Notes: generated by a model from the letters alone, not told the origin. DNA of 64,000 nucleotides from Treponema sp. UBA6852 (GCA_002449305.1 DKDI01000045.1:79972-143971); one strand, 5' to 3'; shown: positions 6,955 through 16,090, counted from the stretch's first letter. Program-made: numbers and translations.

Positions 6955-9690
6955 TTATTCAGCAGAATCCTCACTAGCGGCATTTTTCTTTTCTGCTTCT
7001 GCTTGTTCATCTGCCAAAGTTTTTCCGAGCTTGCGTTTAACTTCGATTGTCTCAAAAGCTTCAAGCTGGTCTCCAATCTGAAGATCCTGCCAGTTTTCAA
7101 TTCCGATACCGCATTCAAATCCATCTTTGACTTCCTTTGCATCGTCCTTGAATCTTTTAAGAGAAGCAATTTTTCCAGTGTAAATAACAACGCCGTCGCG
7201 GATAACATTTACGCTGCAAGTCTTTTTGATGACACCATCTGTAACGTAGCATCCGGCAATAACGCCAATCTTTGGAACTTTGAAAGTGTTGCGAACTTCC
7301 GCAGTTCCTGTTGTTTCGTCTTTTGTGTCAGGCTGAAGCATTCCTTCCATAGCCTGCTGAATTTCTTCAACACACTTGTAGATAATGTTGTACTTGCGAA
7401 TTTCAACTTTTTCCTGTTCAGCCAAAACTTTTGCCTTTGGAGTCGGGCGGACATTGAATCCGATAATAATTGCATTTTCATCAGCGGCGGCCAAAGTAAC
7501 ATCGCTTTCATTGATTGCGCCTGCGCTTGAATGGATAACAACAAGCCTAAGTTCCTTTGTGCTGAGTTTTTCAAGAGAAGTTTTAAGGGCTTCCGCAGAA
7601 CCTTGCAAATCAGCCTTGATGATAACCTTGAACTCTTTGACTTCGCTTGCTTCAATTGTTGAATACAAATTGTCGAGCGTAACTTTTTTGACAGCCTTTG
7701 CATCTTCAAAGCGTTTAAGTTCCTGACGTTTTGCGGCAAATGCGCGCGCATCTTTTTCAGTTTCTGTAACCTGAATAGGATCTCCGGCATTCGGCATAGC
7801 TTCAAGTCCAAGAACTTCCACTGGCATTGAAGGAGTCGCTTCTTGAATTTTTTGTCCGCGGTCATTGAAAATAGCACGAACACGTCCTGAATAAATTCCT
7901 GCAACCAAAGGATCACCGATGTGCAAAGTTCCGCGCTGAACAACAACAGATGCAACAACACCGCGTCCTTGGTCAGTACGGCTTTCAATAACTTTTCCTT
8001 CAGCGCGACAATCATACTGTGCCTTAAGTTCAAGAACTTCAGCCTGAATAAGAATTGCATCCAGCAAATCATCAATTCCCTGATGCTTCAATGCTGAAAT
8101 ATTTACATACTGAGTGTCGCCGCCCCAAGCTTCCGGAGTAAGTCCAAGCTCAGAAAGCTGTGTCATAACTTTTTCAGGATTTGCATCCGGCTTATCAATT
8201 TTGTTGACCGCAACAATAATTGGAACTTTTGCATCCTTTGCATGGTTTATAGCTTCCATTGTCTGAGGCATAACGCCATCGTCCGCCGCAACAACAAGAA
8301 CAACAATATCTGTAATCTGTGCACCGCGCGCGCGCATCATTGTAAACGCTTCGTGTCCCGGTGTATCAAGGAAAGTAATTACGCCCTTCGGAGTTGAAAC
8401 CTGATAGGCACCGATTTTCTGCGTAATTCCACCTGCTTCTCCAGCGGCAACATCAGCATTGCGGATTGCATCAAGAGTTTTCGTTTTTCCGTGGTCAACG
8501 TGTCCCATGACAGTAACAATCGGAGGACGAGTACGCTCACCTTCAGAGCTTCCCTTGTCGCTTTCAATAACAGTTTCATCGTAAAGACTTACAAGATGAA
8601 CCTGACAATTGTATTCAGAAGCAAGAATTGTCGCCGTGTCAGAATCAATGGACTGATTGATTGTAACCATCATTCCCATTGACATAAGTTTGCCGATAAT
8701 TTCGCTTGCCTTAAGATTCATTTTGCGGGCAAGATCTGAAACAGAAATTGTCTCCATGATTTCAATTTTCTCTGGAACAACACTTGCCGGAGTTGAATCA
8801 TGTTTTTTGTTCTGATAAAGTTCTTCCTCGTCAAAGAAATCTTCTTTATCTTTTCTATTATAAACTTGTTTTTTACCCTTGAACTGTTTTTTAGCCGGAG
8901 CTTTGTTTCCTGCAATAGCTGAAGGATCTGCAAATCCGCCTGGACGAGGTCCGCCAAATCCTGGGCGCCCTGCTCCACCAGCAAACCCGCCTGGCCCGCG
9001 ATTAAAGCCACCTGGACCACGGTTAAATCCACCAGGCTGTCCGTTGTTTCTGTTGAATCCGCCTGGCCCGCGATTGAAGCCTCCGCCAGTTCCATTTCTA
9101 TTGAAACCGCCTGGACCACGGTTAAATCCGCCAGGTTGCCCGTTGTTTCTGTTGAATCCGCCATTTGGATTTCCGCGGAAAGAACCGTTGCGGTTTCCAA
9201 AATTTGATCCCTGCGGATTGCTACGGTTAAAATTATTTTGTCTTTCGCGGTTTTGGTAGCTTTCTCTAGCTTGACTTCCAGTGAATCCGCCATCTCTGCG
9301 GCCGCTTCCATTATTTGAATAACGGCTTCTTCCGCCGCTCAAATTTCCTGCCTTAACATTAGGGCGAACATTAGGAAATTCCAAAGTCTGAACCTGAGGC
9401 TTTGCAGTTTGGGCAACAGGAGCAACTGGCTTCTTATCTTCCGCTGAAATAGCCTTTTCCTGGGAAACAGGAACTTCAGTTTTTGCATCCTCAGATTTAA
9501 CAGATGAATCAGGAGTCTTTTTAGACACTACGTGAATTCTTTTTTTCTGTTCTTGTTTTGCCGCCTCTGCAGAAGGAGCTTTTCTTTTTATAACAATCTT
9601 CCGCTTTGGACTGGCTTCCCCTGCAGGATGAGAGTCCTGTACATGCTTATTTAAAACTACGCCTGTCTTTTTCTCTGATTCATCTGCCAT
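6955..9690 (-). CDS. infB: Translation initiation factor IF-2
   Basis: A GTPase that places initiator tRNA on the 30S subunit and promotes subunit joining. The 911-residue protein has a long variable N terminus, an IF2_N helix region near 320, a G domain from about 390 (GHVDHGKT P-loop, DTPGHEAF, NKIDKP) and C-terminal domains II-IV. The unusual part is residues about 130-270. This is a low-complexity, glycine/asparagine/arginine-rich tract built from repeated GGFNR and GPGGFNR units, and it is visible in the DNA as an imperfect tandem repeat. The gene lies in the classic nusA-infB-rbfA operon. Confidence 0.97.
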   Translation of the reverse strand: MADESEKKTGVVLNKHVQDSHPAGEASPKRKIVIKRKAPSAEAAKQEQKKRIHVVSKKTPDSSVKSEDAKTEVPVSQEKAISAEDKKPVAPVAQTAKPQVQTLEFPNVRPNVKAGNLSGGRSRYSNNGSGRRDGGFTGSQARESYQNRERQNNFNRSNPQGSNFGNRNGSFRGNPNGGFNRNNGQPGGFNRGPGGFNRNGTGGGFNRGPGGFNRNNGQPGGFNRGPGGFNRGPGGFAGGAGRPGFGGPRPGGFADPSAIAGNKAPAKKQFKGKKQVYNRKDKEDFFDEEELYQNKKHDSTPASVVPEKIEIMETISVSDLARKMNLKASEIIGKLMSMGMMVTINQSIDSDTATILASEYNCQVHLVSLYDETVIESDKGSSEGERTRPPIVTVMGHVDHGKTKTLDAIRNADVAAGEAGGITQKIGAYQVSTPKGVITFLDTPGHEAFTMMRARGAQITDIVVLVVAADDGVMPQTMEAINHAKDAKVPIIVAVNKIDKPDANPEKVMTQLSELGLTPEAWGGDTQYVNISALKHQGIDDLLDAILIQAEVLELKAQYDCRAEGKVIESRTDQGRGVVASVVVQRGTLHIGDPLVAGIYSGRVRAIFNDRGQKIQEATPSMPVEVLGLEAMPNAGDPIQVTETEKDARAFAAKRQELKRFEDAKAVKKVTLDNLYSTIEASEVKEFKVIIKADLQGSAEALKTSLEKLSTKELRLVVIHSSAGAINESDVTLAAADENAIIIGFNVRPTPKAKVLAEQEKVEIRKYNIIYKCVEEIQQAMEGMLQPDTKDETTGTAEVRNTFKVPKIGVIAGCYVTDGVIKKTCSVNVIRDGVVIYTGKIASLKRFKDDAKEVKDGFECGIGIENWQDLQIGDQLEAFETIEVKRKLGKTLADEQAEAEKKNAASEDSAE
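8880..9310. repeat. Internal Gly-Phe-Asn-Arg repeat region of infB
   Basis: This stretch of infB encodes repeated GGFNR/GPGGFNR units. At DNA level it shows imperfect tandem copies of units such as 'ccgcctggcccgcgattaaa' and variants. Repeats of this kind change length easily, so strain-to-strain length variation in the IF-2 N terminus is expected. Confidence 0.75.
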
Positions 9691-9708
9691 ACTGTATCCT
9701 ATTACCTC

Positions 9709-11163
9709 TTACTCTTCTTCAAATGAGAATTCAACACCGCATTTCGGACATCTTGTCATATCCGGTGTAATTTTTTCACCGCATTCAGGACAGAAATATT
9801 CTTCTTCTGAAGTTTCCTCTGCCGAATCTGCTGTCTGCTGCGGCTCTTCCTCATCTTCAAATTCAACGTTTTCATTTATAATTGAATAGACTTCATCTAG
9901 CTGTTCTTTTGTTACACCGTCAAGTCCATTCAACGCTCCGCTTTCATAAGACGAAACGAAAACTTCTATATCATCATATCCGGCTTCCTTAAGAATTTCA
10001 GCAACACGCTGGTCAACACCAGGAAGCTGCGCAACTGTAAGAATTTCCTCATACGATTCGTTTTCTGAACCGCCAAAGAGTTCTTCCGCCGCTCTTCTTG
10101 TGTCATTTTCAACAAGATCTTCATCTGTAACCATAGCTTCGGTTTTTACATCGATTGACCAGTTGCAAAGACGGTTTGCGAGGCGAACGTTCAAACCTTG
10201 TTTTCCAATCGCAATAGAAAAGTTCTCGTCAGAAACAACAGCAAGCGCCTCTCTTTTTTCAGCATCTTTAATTACAACATGCTTTACTTCGGCAGGCGAA
10301 AGCGCATTTTTTATAAACACATGAGGATCTTCATCATAGCGCAAAACATCGATTTTTTCGCCTTCAAGTTCACGGATTACATTCTGAATACGAACACCTT
10401 TCAAGCCAACGCAAGCGCCAACAGGATCCACATCGATTTTGTTTGAAGCCACAGCAATTTTTGTTCTGTAGCCAGGCTCGCGCGAAATGCTTTTTACAGC
10501 AATCGTATTATCCTGAATTTCAGGAACTTCAAGTTCAAGAATGCTTTTTACAAAATTTTCATCTGTACGGCTAAGCACAACCTGAATTCCAGAAGGAACT
10601 TTTTTTACATCCTTTACCAAAGCCCTGATTCTGTCGTTCTTTTCATAAACTTCACGAGGACTCTGATATTTTACAGGAAGCACGCCTTCAACTTTTCCAA
10701 GCTCAACATAAATATTTCCTTTATGCTCGCGCTGGTAATATCCAATTATAATCTGTCCGATTTTTTCCTTGTATTCATCAAGAAGCTTTTTACTAGAATT
10801 TTCATTCAAATCCTTGTGAGCTTCCTGTTTTCCAACGGAAACTGCGCCGCGCTCAAAATCGCGTTTTGGATCAAGCGGAATATCAAGAGTATCATGAATC
10901 ACAGCTTCTGGAGCAAGTTTCTGCGCTTCTTCAAGTTCAATTTCAATAACAGGATCATAAACGCCGTCAACAACAGTTTTGCGCGCATAGACATTCACAT
11001 CCGACATATCATCTGCAAATTTTACAATGCAGTTGTCATAGCCTTTTCCAAATGATTTTTGATACGCCGCAAGAATCATTCTCTCTATAGTCTGCCTGAT
11101 TGAAGATTCATCAATTCCTTTTTCTGCAGAAAGTGCACGGATTGCATCTGCCATTTCTGACAT
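9709..11163 (-). CDS. nusA: Transcription elongation/termination factor NusA with C-terminal zinc ribbon
   Basis: NusA binds RNA polymerase and modulates pausing, termination and antitermination. The 484-residue protein has the NusA N-terminal domain, an S1 domain (about 130-200) and tandem KH domains. KH features include DPVGACVGLKGVRIQNVIREL and SIAIGKQGLNVRLA. After KH2 come a helix-hairpin-helix-like region and an acidic linker. The end is unusual: CPECGEKITPDMTRCPKCG, two CxxC pairs predicted to bind zinc. It is the second gene of the rimP operon. Confidence 0.97.
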   Translation of the reverse strand: MSEMADAIRALSAEKGIDESSIRQTIERMILAAYQKSFGKGYDNCIVKFADDMSDVNVYARKTVVDGVYDPVIEIELEEAQKLAPEAVIHDTLDIPLDPKRDFERGAVSVGKQEAHKDLNENSSKKLLDEYKEKIGQIIIGYYQREHKGNIYVELGKVEGVLPVKYQSPREVYEKNDRIRALVKDVKKVPSGIQVVLSRTDENFVKSILELEVPEIQDNTIAVKSISREPGYRTKIAVASNKIDVDPVGACVGLKGVRIQNVIRELEGEKIDVLRYDEDPHVFIKNALSPAEVKHVVIKDAEKREALAVVSDENFSIAIGKQGLNVRLANRLCNWSIDVKTEAMVTDEDLVENDTRRAAEELFGGSENESYEEILTVAQLPGVDQRVAEILKEAGYDDIEVFVSSYESGALNGLDGVTKEQLDEVYSIINENVEFEDEEEPQQTADSAEETSEEEYFCPECGEKITPDMTRCPKCGVEFSFEEE

Positions 11164-11175
11164 AACAAAGCCCCC

Positions 11176-11643
11176 TTATAAATGTAAAAATTTTGCTTTA
11201 GCAATATCAGCATAGGCAACAGACTTTTCGCCGCCGCCTTCTATTTCCAATGTAACTTGATTTTTATCTGAAGATTTTATTTTTCCGCAAACCCAGTCAT
11301 TTATATTTTTATCCCAGACGCGGACTTCTCTTCCTGTAAAAATTTCAAACTCAGCCGCATTTCTTAAAGTGCGTTCAATTCCCGGCGAACACATTTCCAT
11401 AGAAATATCGTCTTCATTTTTCCCAAGGATTTTAACCATTTCTGAAAACAATGCGCGGTGCGCTTTTGCGCAATCTGAAACACCAATGTCTTTTTGGGAA
11501 TCCGCCGAAGATATTACAGCAGAAATATTAACCTTGCCATTCTGCGGAACAACATGAAGCTCCACGAGCTTAAAACCTTCCGCAGACATCACAGCGGAAC
11601 ATTCATTAAAATACGGAATATTCTCGAAAGAACTATACTCCAA
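11176..11643 (-). CDS. rimP: Ribosome maturation factor RimP
   Basis: RimP assists 30S assembly. The 155-residue product shows the family's segments: the N-terminal alpha/beta domain with GFKLVELHVVPQNGKVNISAVI-like strands, the SPGIERTLR motif near residue 88, and a C-terminal SH3-like barrel. It is the first gene of rimP-nusA-infB-rbfA-truB, 12 bp ahead of nusA, with promoter and leader terminator upstream. Confidence 0.94.
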   Translation of the reverse strand: MEYSSFENIPYFNECSAVMSAEGFKLVELHVVPQNGKVNISAVISSADSQKDIGVSDCAKAHRALFSEMVKILGKNEDDISMEMCSPGIERTLRNAAEFEIFTGREVRVWDKNINDWVCGKIKSSDKNQVTLEIEGGGEKSVAYADIAKAKFLHL

Positions 11644-11689
11644 GTCAAACCTCTAAAAAAACACGCTTAATAAAAAGCATTTCAGACTA

Positions 11690-11722
11690 AAAAAAAAGAG
11701 CCTTTTTTGTGGCTCAATTTTT
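11690..11722 (-). terminator. Leader terminator/attenuator of rimP-nusA operon
   Basis: GAGCC (11698-11702) pairs with GGCTC (11711-11715) and is followed on the minus strand by a run of nine T. It lies between the predicted promoter (11747-11775) and rimP, so it can stop transcripts before the operon. It could also work on the plus strand, where AATTTTT follows. Attenuation in a nusA leader would fit autoregulation by NusA; this is inference. Confidence 0.6.
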
Positions 11723-11746
11723 CAAGGATAATCAAAATGTACAAGG

Positions 11747-11775
11747 ATAGTATCATTTTAAAACAACATTGTCAA
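11747..11775 (-). promoter_or_regulatory. Sigma-70 promoter for rimP-nusA-infB operon
   Basis: On the minus strand a perfect -35 TTGACA (11775-11770), a 17-bp spacer and a -10 TACTAT (11752-11747) are present. The spacing and the position about 100 bp ahead of rimP make it the likely operon promoter. Confidence 0.7.
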
Positions 11776-11852
11776 TAAACAAAAACGCATTCTACAAAAA
11801 CTTCTCAAATATATTATTTTTCATTTGAAGATAAATATGATAAAATAATCCG

Positions 11853-12443
11853 ATGAATGAAATTGAAATCAAAGCGCACGTTTACAAAAAAGATGAGCTT
11901 ATAAAAAAATTAAATTCTTTCGCTGAATTCAAGCAGGAAGTTTTTCGCGACGACACTTACTATGAAAGTCCGCTGAATCCAAAAGTCAAAATTAGAATCA
12001 GAAAAGAAAAACGCGGAAAAAAAATTCGAAGCATCCTCACTTACAAGCGGAAAGAAATAAAGAGCGCATCCGAGAATTCCAGCACAGAATTAAATGAAGA
12101 ACTTGAAACTGAAATTTTATCTTCCGAACCGCTGGAGCAATTTTTCTGCGACGCAGGATTAAAAGCCGCACTAAAAAAACACAAGGAAGTCATGGACTGG
12201 GAACTGGAACTTCCTGTTTCAATTGAAAATACAAATCTTAAGGCGACTCTTGAACTTTGCAATGTTCCGCCGCTCGGCTACTTTCTTGAAATTGAAATTC
12301 TTTCACCATCAAAAAAAGATGAAGATGTAAAAAAAGTTCAGCAAATTTTATTTGAACTTCTTGAAAAATGCGGAATCGAAAAATCCTGCATAGAAGAAAA
12401 ATATTATTCAGAACTTCTTTTGCAAATTAAAAAAAACGATTAA
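11853..12443 (+). CDS. CYTH-domain protein (class IV adenylate cyclase-like)
   Basis: A 196-residue member of the CYTH/triphosphate tunnel superfamily. The N terminus carries the signature ExExK as EIEIK (E3, E5, K7). Alternating basic strands such as VKIRIRKEKRGKK and acidic strands such as LELCNVPPLGYFLEIEIL match a beta tunnel that binds triphosphates and metal. Relatives include CyaB-type adenylyl cyclases and triphosphatases; sequence alone does not tell which. Only a few bases separate a -10-like TATGAT (11836-11841) from the ATG, so the message may be almost leaderless. Confidence 0.85.
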   Translation: MNEIEIKAHVYKKDELIKKLNSFAEFKQEVFRDDTYYESPLNPKVKIRIRKEKRGKKIRSILTYKRKEIKSASENSSTELNEELETEILSSEPLEQFFCDAGLKAALKKHKEVMDWELELPVSIENTNLKATLELCNVPPLGYFLEIEILSPSKKDEDVKKVQQILFELLEKCGIEKSCIEEKYYSELLLQIKKND

Positions 12444-12484
12444 ATTATAAAGAACAAATAAAATATTGATAATAGAGGGAATTT

Positions 12485-13132
12485 ATGTTTGAGCGTATTT
12501 CTTACAAAAAACAGGCATGCGAGCAACTGAAAGGAAAAATGAAAACTCCAATAATTGCGTTTGCGATAACAGCGGCAATTACAGCAATAGCGGCAGGAAT
12601 TCCGCAGGAAAACCTAGATGGAACAACCGGGCTTATTTTATTTTTGCTAATCAGTTTTATAAACAGCGTTTTCTTTTTTGCATTTTTAAGAATTTTCATT
12701 CAGATTTACAATACAAAAGCAAAAGCTGAATTTTCAGATTTTGTAAACAGTTTTTCACATTTCGTAAAAGCGTTTCTTGGATTCCTTTGGTTTTATTTAT
12801 GGGTCGGACTTTGGAGCCTGCTTTTCTTAATTCCGGGAATTGTAAAAGCATTTTCATACTCGCAGATGTTTTTTGTTCTGGCGGAAAATCCAAAAATTTC
12901 AGTTTCAAAAGCCATGAACATAAGCAAGGTTCTTACCAGAAACCACAAAGGCGATTTGTTTCTTATGTCGCTAAGTTTTTTGGGCTGGGAATTTCTTTCA
13001 TTGCTTACAATTTTCATTCTTCAAATTTGGGTCAAGCCTTATGAAGTAATGTCATTTACAAACGCATATTATGCGCTGAAAGAAGAAGCATTCAGAACAG
13101 GCTCGCTTACACCGGCGGACTTTGAAGCGTAA
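12485..13132 (+). CDS. DUF975-family integral membrane protein
   Basis: A 215-residue hydrophobic protein with about five membrane segments (around residues 20-42, 48-75, 95-130, 140-160 and 165-190). The pattern, with an interior WLFLIPGIVKAFSYSQMFFVLAENP-like turn, resembles the DUF975 family. A short soluble N terminus begins MFERISYKKQACEQLKGK. AGAGGG lies ahead of the ATG. The function is unknown. It sits between a CYTH protein and SppA on the same strand. Confidence 0.8.
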   Translation: MFERISYKKQACEQLKGKMKTPIIAFAITAAITAIAAGIPQENLDGTTGLILFLLISFINSVFFFAFLRIFIQIYNTKAKAEFSDFVNSFSHFVKAFLGFLWFYLWVGLWSLLFLIPGIVKAFSYSQMFFVLAENPKISVSKAMNISKVLTRNHKGDLFLMSLSFLGWEFLSLLTIFILQIWVKPYEVMSFTNAYYALKEEAFRTGSLTPADFEA

Positions 13133-13152
13133 AAACAAAAAAGGGGGAAATA

Positions 13153-14181
13153 ATGAAAATAAAATTTTCGGCAAAAAATTATTCAAAAAAAGGACTTGCG
13201 GTTTTTGCCTGCACAATTATTCTTGCAATTGCAATTTCTATATTTACCACGGCAAACTCTGCTTTGAATAATACAAAAAGTACAATTTCCGCAGTTTCAA
13301 ATTCAGAAGCAAAAATAAAAGACAAGCTGCTCGGAAAAAAAGAAAACAAATTTCCGAAGAACGAATACATTGCAAAACTTTTTATAAAAGGCGTAATTTC
13401 CGAAGCAAACGATTCGTATAATCAGGAATGGATTTTATCCACAATAAAAGATTTGCAGGAAGACATGAATAACCGCGGAATTGTTCTTATAATAAATTCT
13501 CCGGGCGGCGGAGTCTATCAGGCAGACGAAGTTTTCCTTGCGCTGGAAAAATACAAAAAAGAAACAGAACGTCCAGTCTATGCGTACTTCACTTCTCTTG
13601 CAGCAAGCGGCGGATATTACGTTGGGTGTGCCGCTGACTACATAATGGCAAACAGAAATTCTCTCACAGGAAGTATCGGCGTTATTGCAGGCCAGTTCAC
13701 GGACTTAACCGGACTAATGGAAAAATGGGGAATCAAGTCCACAACAATCCACGCAGGTCGCAACAAGCTCATGGGAAATTTCAACGAGCCAATGACGCAG
13801 GAGCAGCAGGAAATAATGCAGTCAATCGCTGATGAATGTTACGAGCAGTTCACGGATATTGTCGCAGAAAGCCGCGGACTTTCAAAAGAAGAAGTTTATA
13901 AACTTGCCGACGGAAGAATCTACACAGCAGCGCAGGCAAAAGAAGCGTCCCTCATAAATTCAATAGGAACTTTGGACGAGCTTATTGAAACTATGCAGCG
14001 AAAGGAATTCGACTTTGCAGAATATGAAACTGCAGATTTTTCGTACAAAAAAGAAGACAGCATTTACAATCTTATTATGGGAAGCGCAAAAGAATTCAAA
14101 AAAGCCTCATTGGGAATTCCTGACGCTGTAATGGAAGTTTTAGAACCGCAAATTGAATTTCCAGCATATTACTACAAATAG
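13153..14181 (+). CDS. sppA: Signal peptide peptidase SppA
   Basis: A membrane-anchored serine protease that degrades cleaved signal peptides. It has 342 residues: one N-terminal membrane segment (about 14-33), then a ClpP/crotonase-like domain. The oxyanion segment NSPGGGVYQADE, the nucleophile Ser152 in SLAASGGYY and Lys205 in RNKLMGN are visible. Their spacing (53 residues) agrees with the Ser/Lys dyad of short SppA forms. GGGGGA precedes the ATG. The 3' end overlaps the convergent recX gene by 10 bp. Confidence 0.93.
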   Translation: MKIKFSAKNYSKKGLAVFACTIILAIAISIFTTANSALNNTKSTISAVSNSEAKIKDKLLGKKENKFPKNEYIAKLFIKGVISEANDSYNQEWILSTIKDLQEDMNNRGIVLIINSPGGGVYQADEVFLALEKYKKETERPVYAYFTSLAASGGYYVGCAADYIMANRNSLTGSIGVIAGQFTDLTGLMEKWGIKSTTIHAGRNKLMGNFNEPMTQEQQEIMQSIADECYEQFTDIVAESRGLSKEEVYKLADGRIYTAAQAKEASLINSIGTLDELIETMQRKEFDFAEYETADFSYKKEDSIYNLIMGSAKEFKKASLGIPDAVMEVLEPQIEFPAYYYK

Positions 14182-14783
14182 GAATCTTCTGAAATAACAA
14201 TCCCGATTTGCTTTAACGTAAAGCCTTTCTGAATAAGAGAGGCTTTTATTTTATCCAGATCTTTTTTAAACAGCCGGCATTTTTTGTAGGCACGGCGACA
14301 AATTTCAAGCTCATCTTTTTCTGAAAAAAATTCATCAAGGGCTTTTTTTGAAGATGACCGGTCAACACCTCTGGAAGCAAGTTCAGCCACAAGCCGGATT
14401 CTTCCTTCAGCATGATCAATTGAACGGCTTCTTAGCCAAGCACCGGCAAAACGCTCATCGCTTAAATTTCCGCACTGCTCAAGATAATCCAAAGCTTTTT
14501 CTACAGCCGTTTTTTCAATTCCCTTTTTTAAAAGCTTGCGTTCAAGTCCAGCACGGCAATGCTCAGCGCGCGCAAGATATGTCATTGCAGCAAATTCTGC
14601 GCCATAAACAACCGCCGCATTCAGCAAATCCGAAGCTTCTTCATCAGAAAATTCCGCTCCAGCAAAAAGATTTTCTTCGGATAAAAGAGAAAGGTAACAT
14701 GAACGCAAAAAAAATGCAGACCCAACAGAAGGTGTAATTTCGTACACTCCTGTAAAAGTCTGCTGTATTTGGCGAATAACCAA
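14172..14783 (-). CDS. recX: Regulatory protein RecX
   Basis: RecX modulates RecA filament activity. The 203-residue protein contains the three-helix RecX repeats: ARAEHCRAGLERKLLKKGI, then GNLSDERFAGAWLRSRS with the family-typical D-x-R-F-A, then RLVAELASRGV. It starts 2 bp after the rpsI stop codon, so it probably shares the rplM-rpsI transcript. recA is not in this window. Confidence 0.87.
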   Translation of the reverse strand: MVIRQIQQTFTGVYEITPSVGSAFFLRSCYLSLLSEENLFAGAEFSDEEASDLLNAAVVYGAEFAAMTYLARAEHCRAGLERKLLKKGIEKTAVEKALDYLEQCGNLSDERFAGAWLRSRSIDHAEGRIRLVAELASRGVDRSSSKKALDEFFSEKDELEICRRAYKKCRLFKKDLDKIKASLIQKGFTLKQIGIVISEDSYL

Positions 14784-14785
14784 TT

Positions 14786-15178
14786 TTAGCGTTTGCTGAA
14801 CTGGAATCTGCGGCGAGCACCACGCTGACCGTATTTCTTACGCTCAACCATACGAGAATCGCGTGTAAGATAGCCGTTTGCCTTAAGAGAAGGACGTGCA
14901 TCTGGATCTACCTGAGTCAAAGCACGAGAAACTCCATGCAAGCAAGCCGCTGCCTGACCATTAAGACCGCCTCCGCAAACATTGATAAGAATATCATACT
15001 TGTTTACATTTGATGTAACCAAAAGCGGCTGAATTACAAGACGAGCCTGTGATTCTGTTGCAAAATAGTCTTTTATATCTTTTCCGTTAACAACAATTTT
15101 TCCTGAACCTTCGCGCATAAAAACACGAGCAGTTGCAGTTTTTCTTCTTCCTGTACCGATAGCTAAATTCTTAATCAC
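14786..15178 (-). CDS. rpsI: 30S ribosomal protein S9
   Basis: Small-subunit head protein whose C-terminal tail reaches the P-site tRNA. The 130-residue product has GTGRRKTATARVFMREG near the start, VCGGGLNGQA in the middle and the basic tail ending QFSKR. It follows rplM by 14 bp, the universal L13-S9 pair. AGGAG precedes the ATG. Confidence 0.98.
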   Translation of the reverse strand: MIKNLAIGTGRRKTATARVFMREGSGKIVVNGKDIKDYFATESQARLVIQPLLVTSNVNKYDILINVCGGGLNGQAAACLHGVSRALTQVDPDARPSLKANGYLTRDSRMVERKKYGQRGARRRFQFSKR

Positions 15179-15192
15179 GATATGCTCCTATT

Positions 15193-15621
15193 TTAAACTT
15201 CAAGAGGTTTTGGATTCTGAGCTGCATGAGGATGCTCTGGACCTTCGTAAATCTTGAGGTTTCCGATAATTTTGCGTCCAAGGCGATTATGAGGAAGCAT
15301 TCCCCAAATTGTTCTCTTCAAAGGCTCTGTAGGATGTTTTTCAATAAGAGTGTTGAATGAATAAGAGCGCAAACCACGTACATAACCTGTATAATGGCGA
15401 TAAAGCATATTGTCAGCTTTTTTGCCTGTAACCTGAATTTTTTCAGCATTAACAATTACAACAAAATCACCACACATAGAGTTCGGTGTATAAGAAGCTT
15501 TGTGCTTTCCACGAAGAACAGAAGCAGCTTTTGCAGCTACACGTCCCAAAGTTTTTCCAGATGCATCGATGACATACCAGTCATTTTTTACATCTTCATT
15601 TTTAGCAAAATAAGTTTTCAT
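15193..15621 (-). CDS. rplM: 50S ribosomal protein L13
   Basis: Early-assembling 50S protein. The 142 residues include VIDASGKTLGRVAAKAA, the KVTGKK-like turn (QVTGKKADNMLYRHYTGY) and GMLPHNRLGRKI. It is the first gene of rplM-rpsI-recX, with a promoter about 100 bp upstream. Confidence 0.98.
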   Translation of the reverse strand: MKTYFAKNEDVKNDWYVIDASGKTLGRVAAKAASVLRGKHKASYTPNSMCGDFVVIVNAEKIQVTGKKADNMLYRHYTGYVRGLRSYSFNTLIEKHPTEPLKRTIWGMLPHNRLGRKIIGNLKIYEGPEHPHAAQNPKPLEV

Positions 15622-15723
15622 GTATATACCTTTCTAAATAAAACATTACGTTTTCCACTTTGCATCTAGCTTCAAACGTTTGTAGGCAATGAGCAGTTGC
15701 CAACAATATATACGGGGTAAAAA

Positions 15724-15753
15724 AAGATACCATGTTTTCAGGTTTTTAGTCAA
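15724..15753 (-). promoter_or_regulatory. Promoter for rplM-rpsI-recX
   Basis: Minus strand TTGACT (15753-15748), an 18-bp spacer and TATCTT (15729-15724). The roughly 100-base leader contains GGCAA...TTGCC and the palindrome CAAACGTTTG, a possible fold for ribosomal-protein feedback. No known leader family could be confirmed. Confidence 0.5.
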
Positions 15754-15800
15754 TTAAATTCAAGAAATTCAACTGAAAATATTTGCGCTGAACAAGAAAT

Positions 15801-16022
15801 TTATTTCTTTTCTATTGATTTAGCGGCATTTTCTTCTTTTTTTGCTTCTTTTTTGTCCTTTATATCAGCAAAACCTATAAAAACAGAAATGAGTCCGCAG
15901 AAAGCCGCAAAACACGGAGCAAATCCTTTCAGGAATGAAACAATGTCAGAAGTCCAGTTCAAGCCAAGACAAGAAAACACGCAAAATCCAATCAAAACAA
16001 TTCCAATCAACAATGAAACCAT
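15801..16022 (-). CDS. Small two-helix membrane protein
   Basis: A protein of 73 residues from the ATG at 16022, which has GGAG six bases upstream; an ATG four codons earlier lacks a ribosome binding site. Two membrane segments (about 2-20 and 30-53) are followed by a short lysine/glutamate-rich cytoplasmic tail. The family was not recognised. It lies between rplM and rubrerythrin genes on the same strand. The function is unknown. Confidence 0.6.
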   Translation of the reverse strand: MVSLLIGIVLIGFCVFSCLGLNWTSDIVSFLKGFAPCFAAFCGLISVFIGFADIKDKKEAKKEENAAKSIEKK

Positions 16023-16090
16023 AAAATACTCCATAATTATTTAAGCCGCTCTTGCAAAAACAAAAACGGCATTTATACAAAAATACTAAT

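Noticed and set aside
7209..8075. 288-codon minus-strand frame inside infB
   Set aside because: It lies within the G-domain and later region of infB in another frame, is Leu/Lys-biased, and has no start context or known motif.
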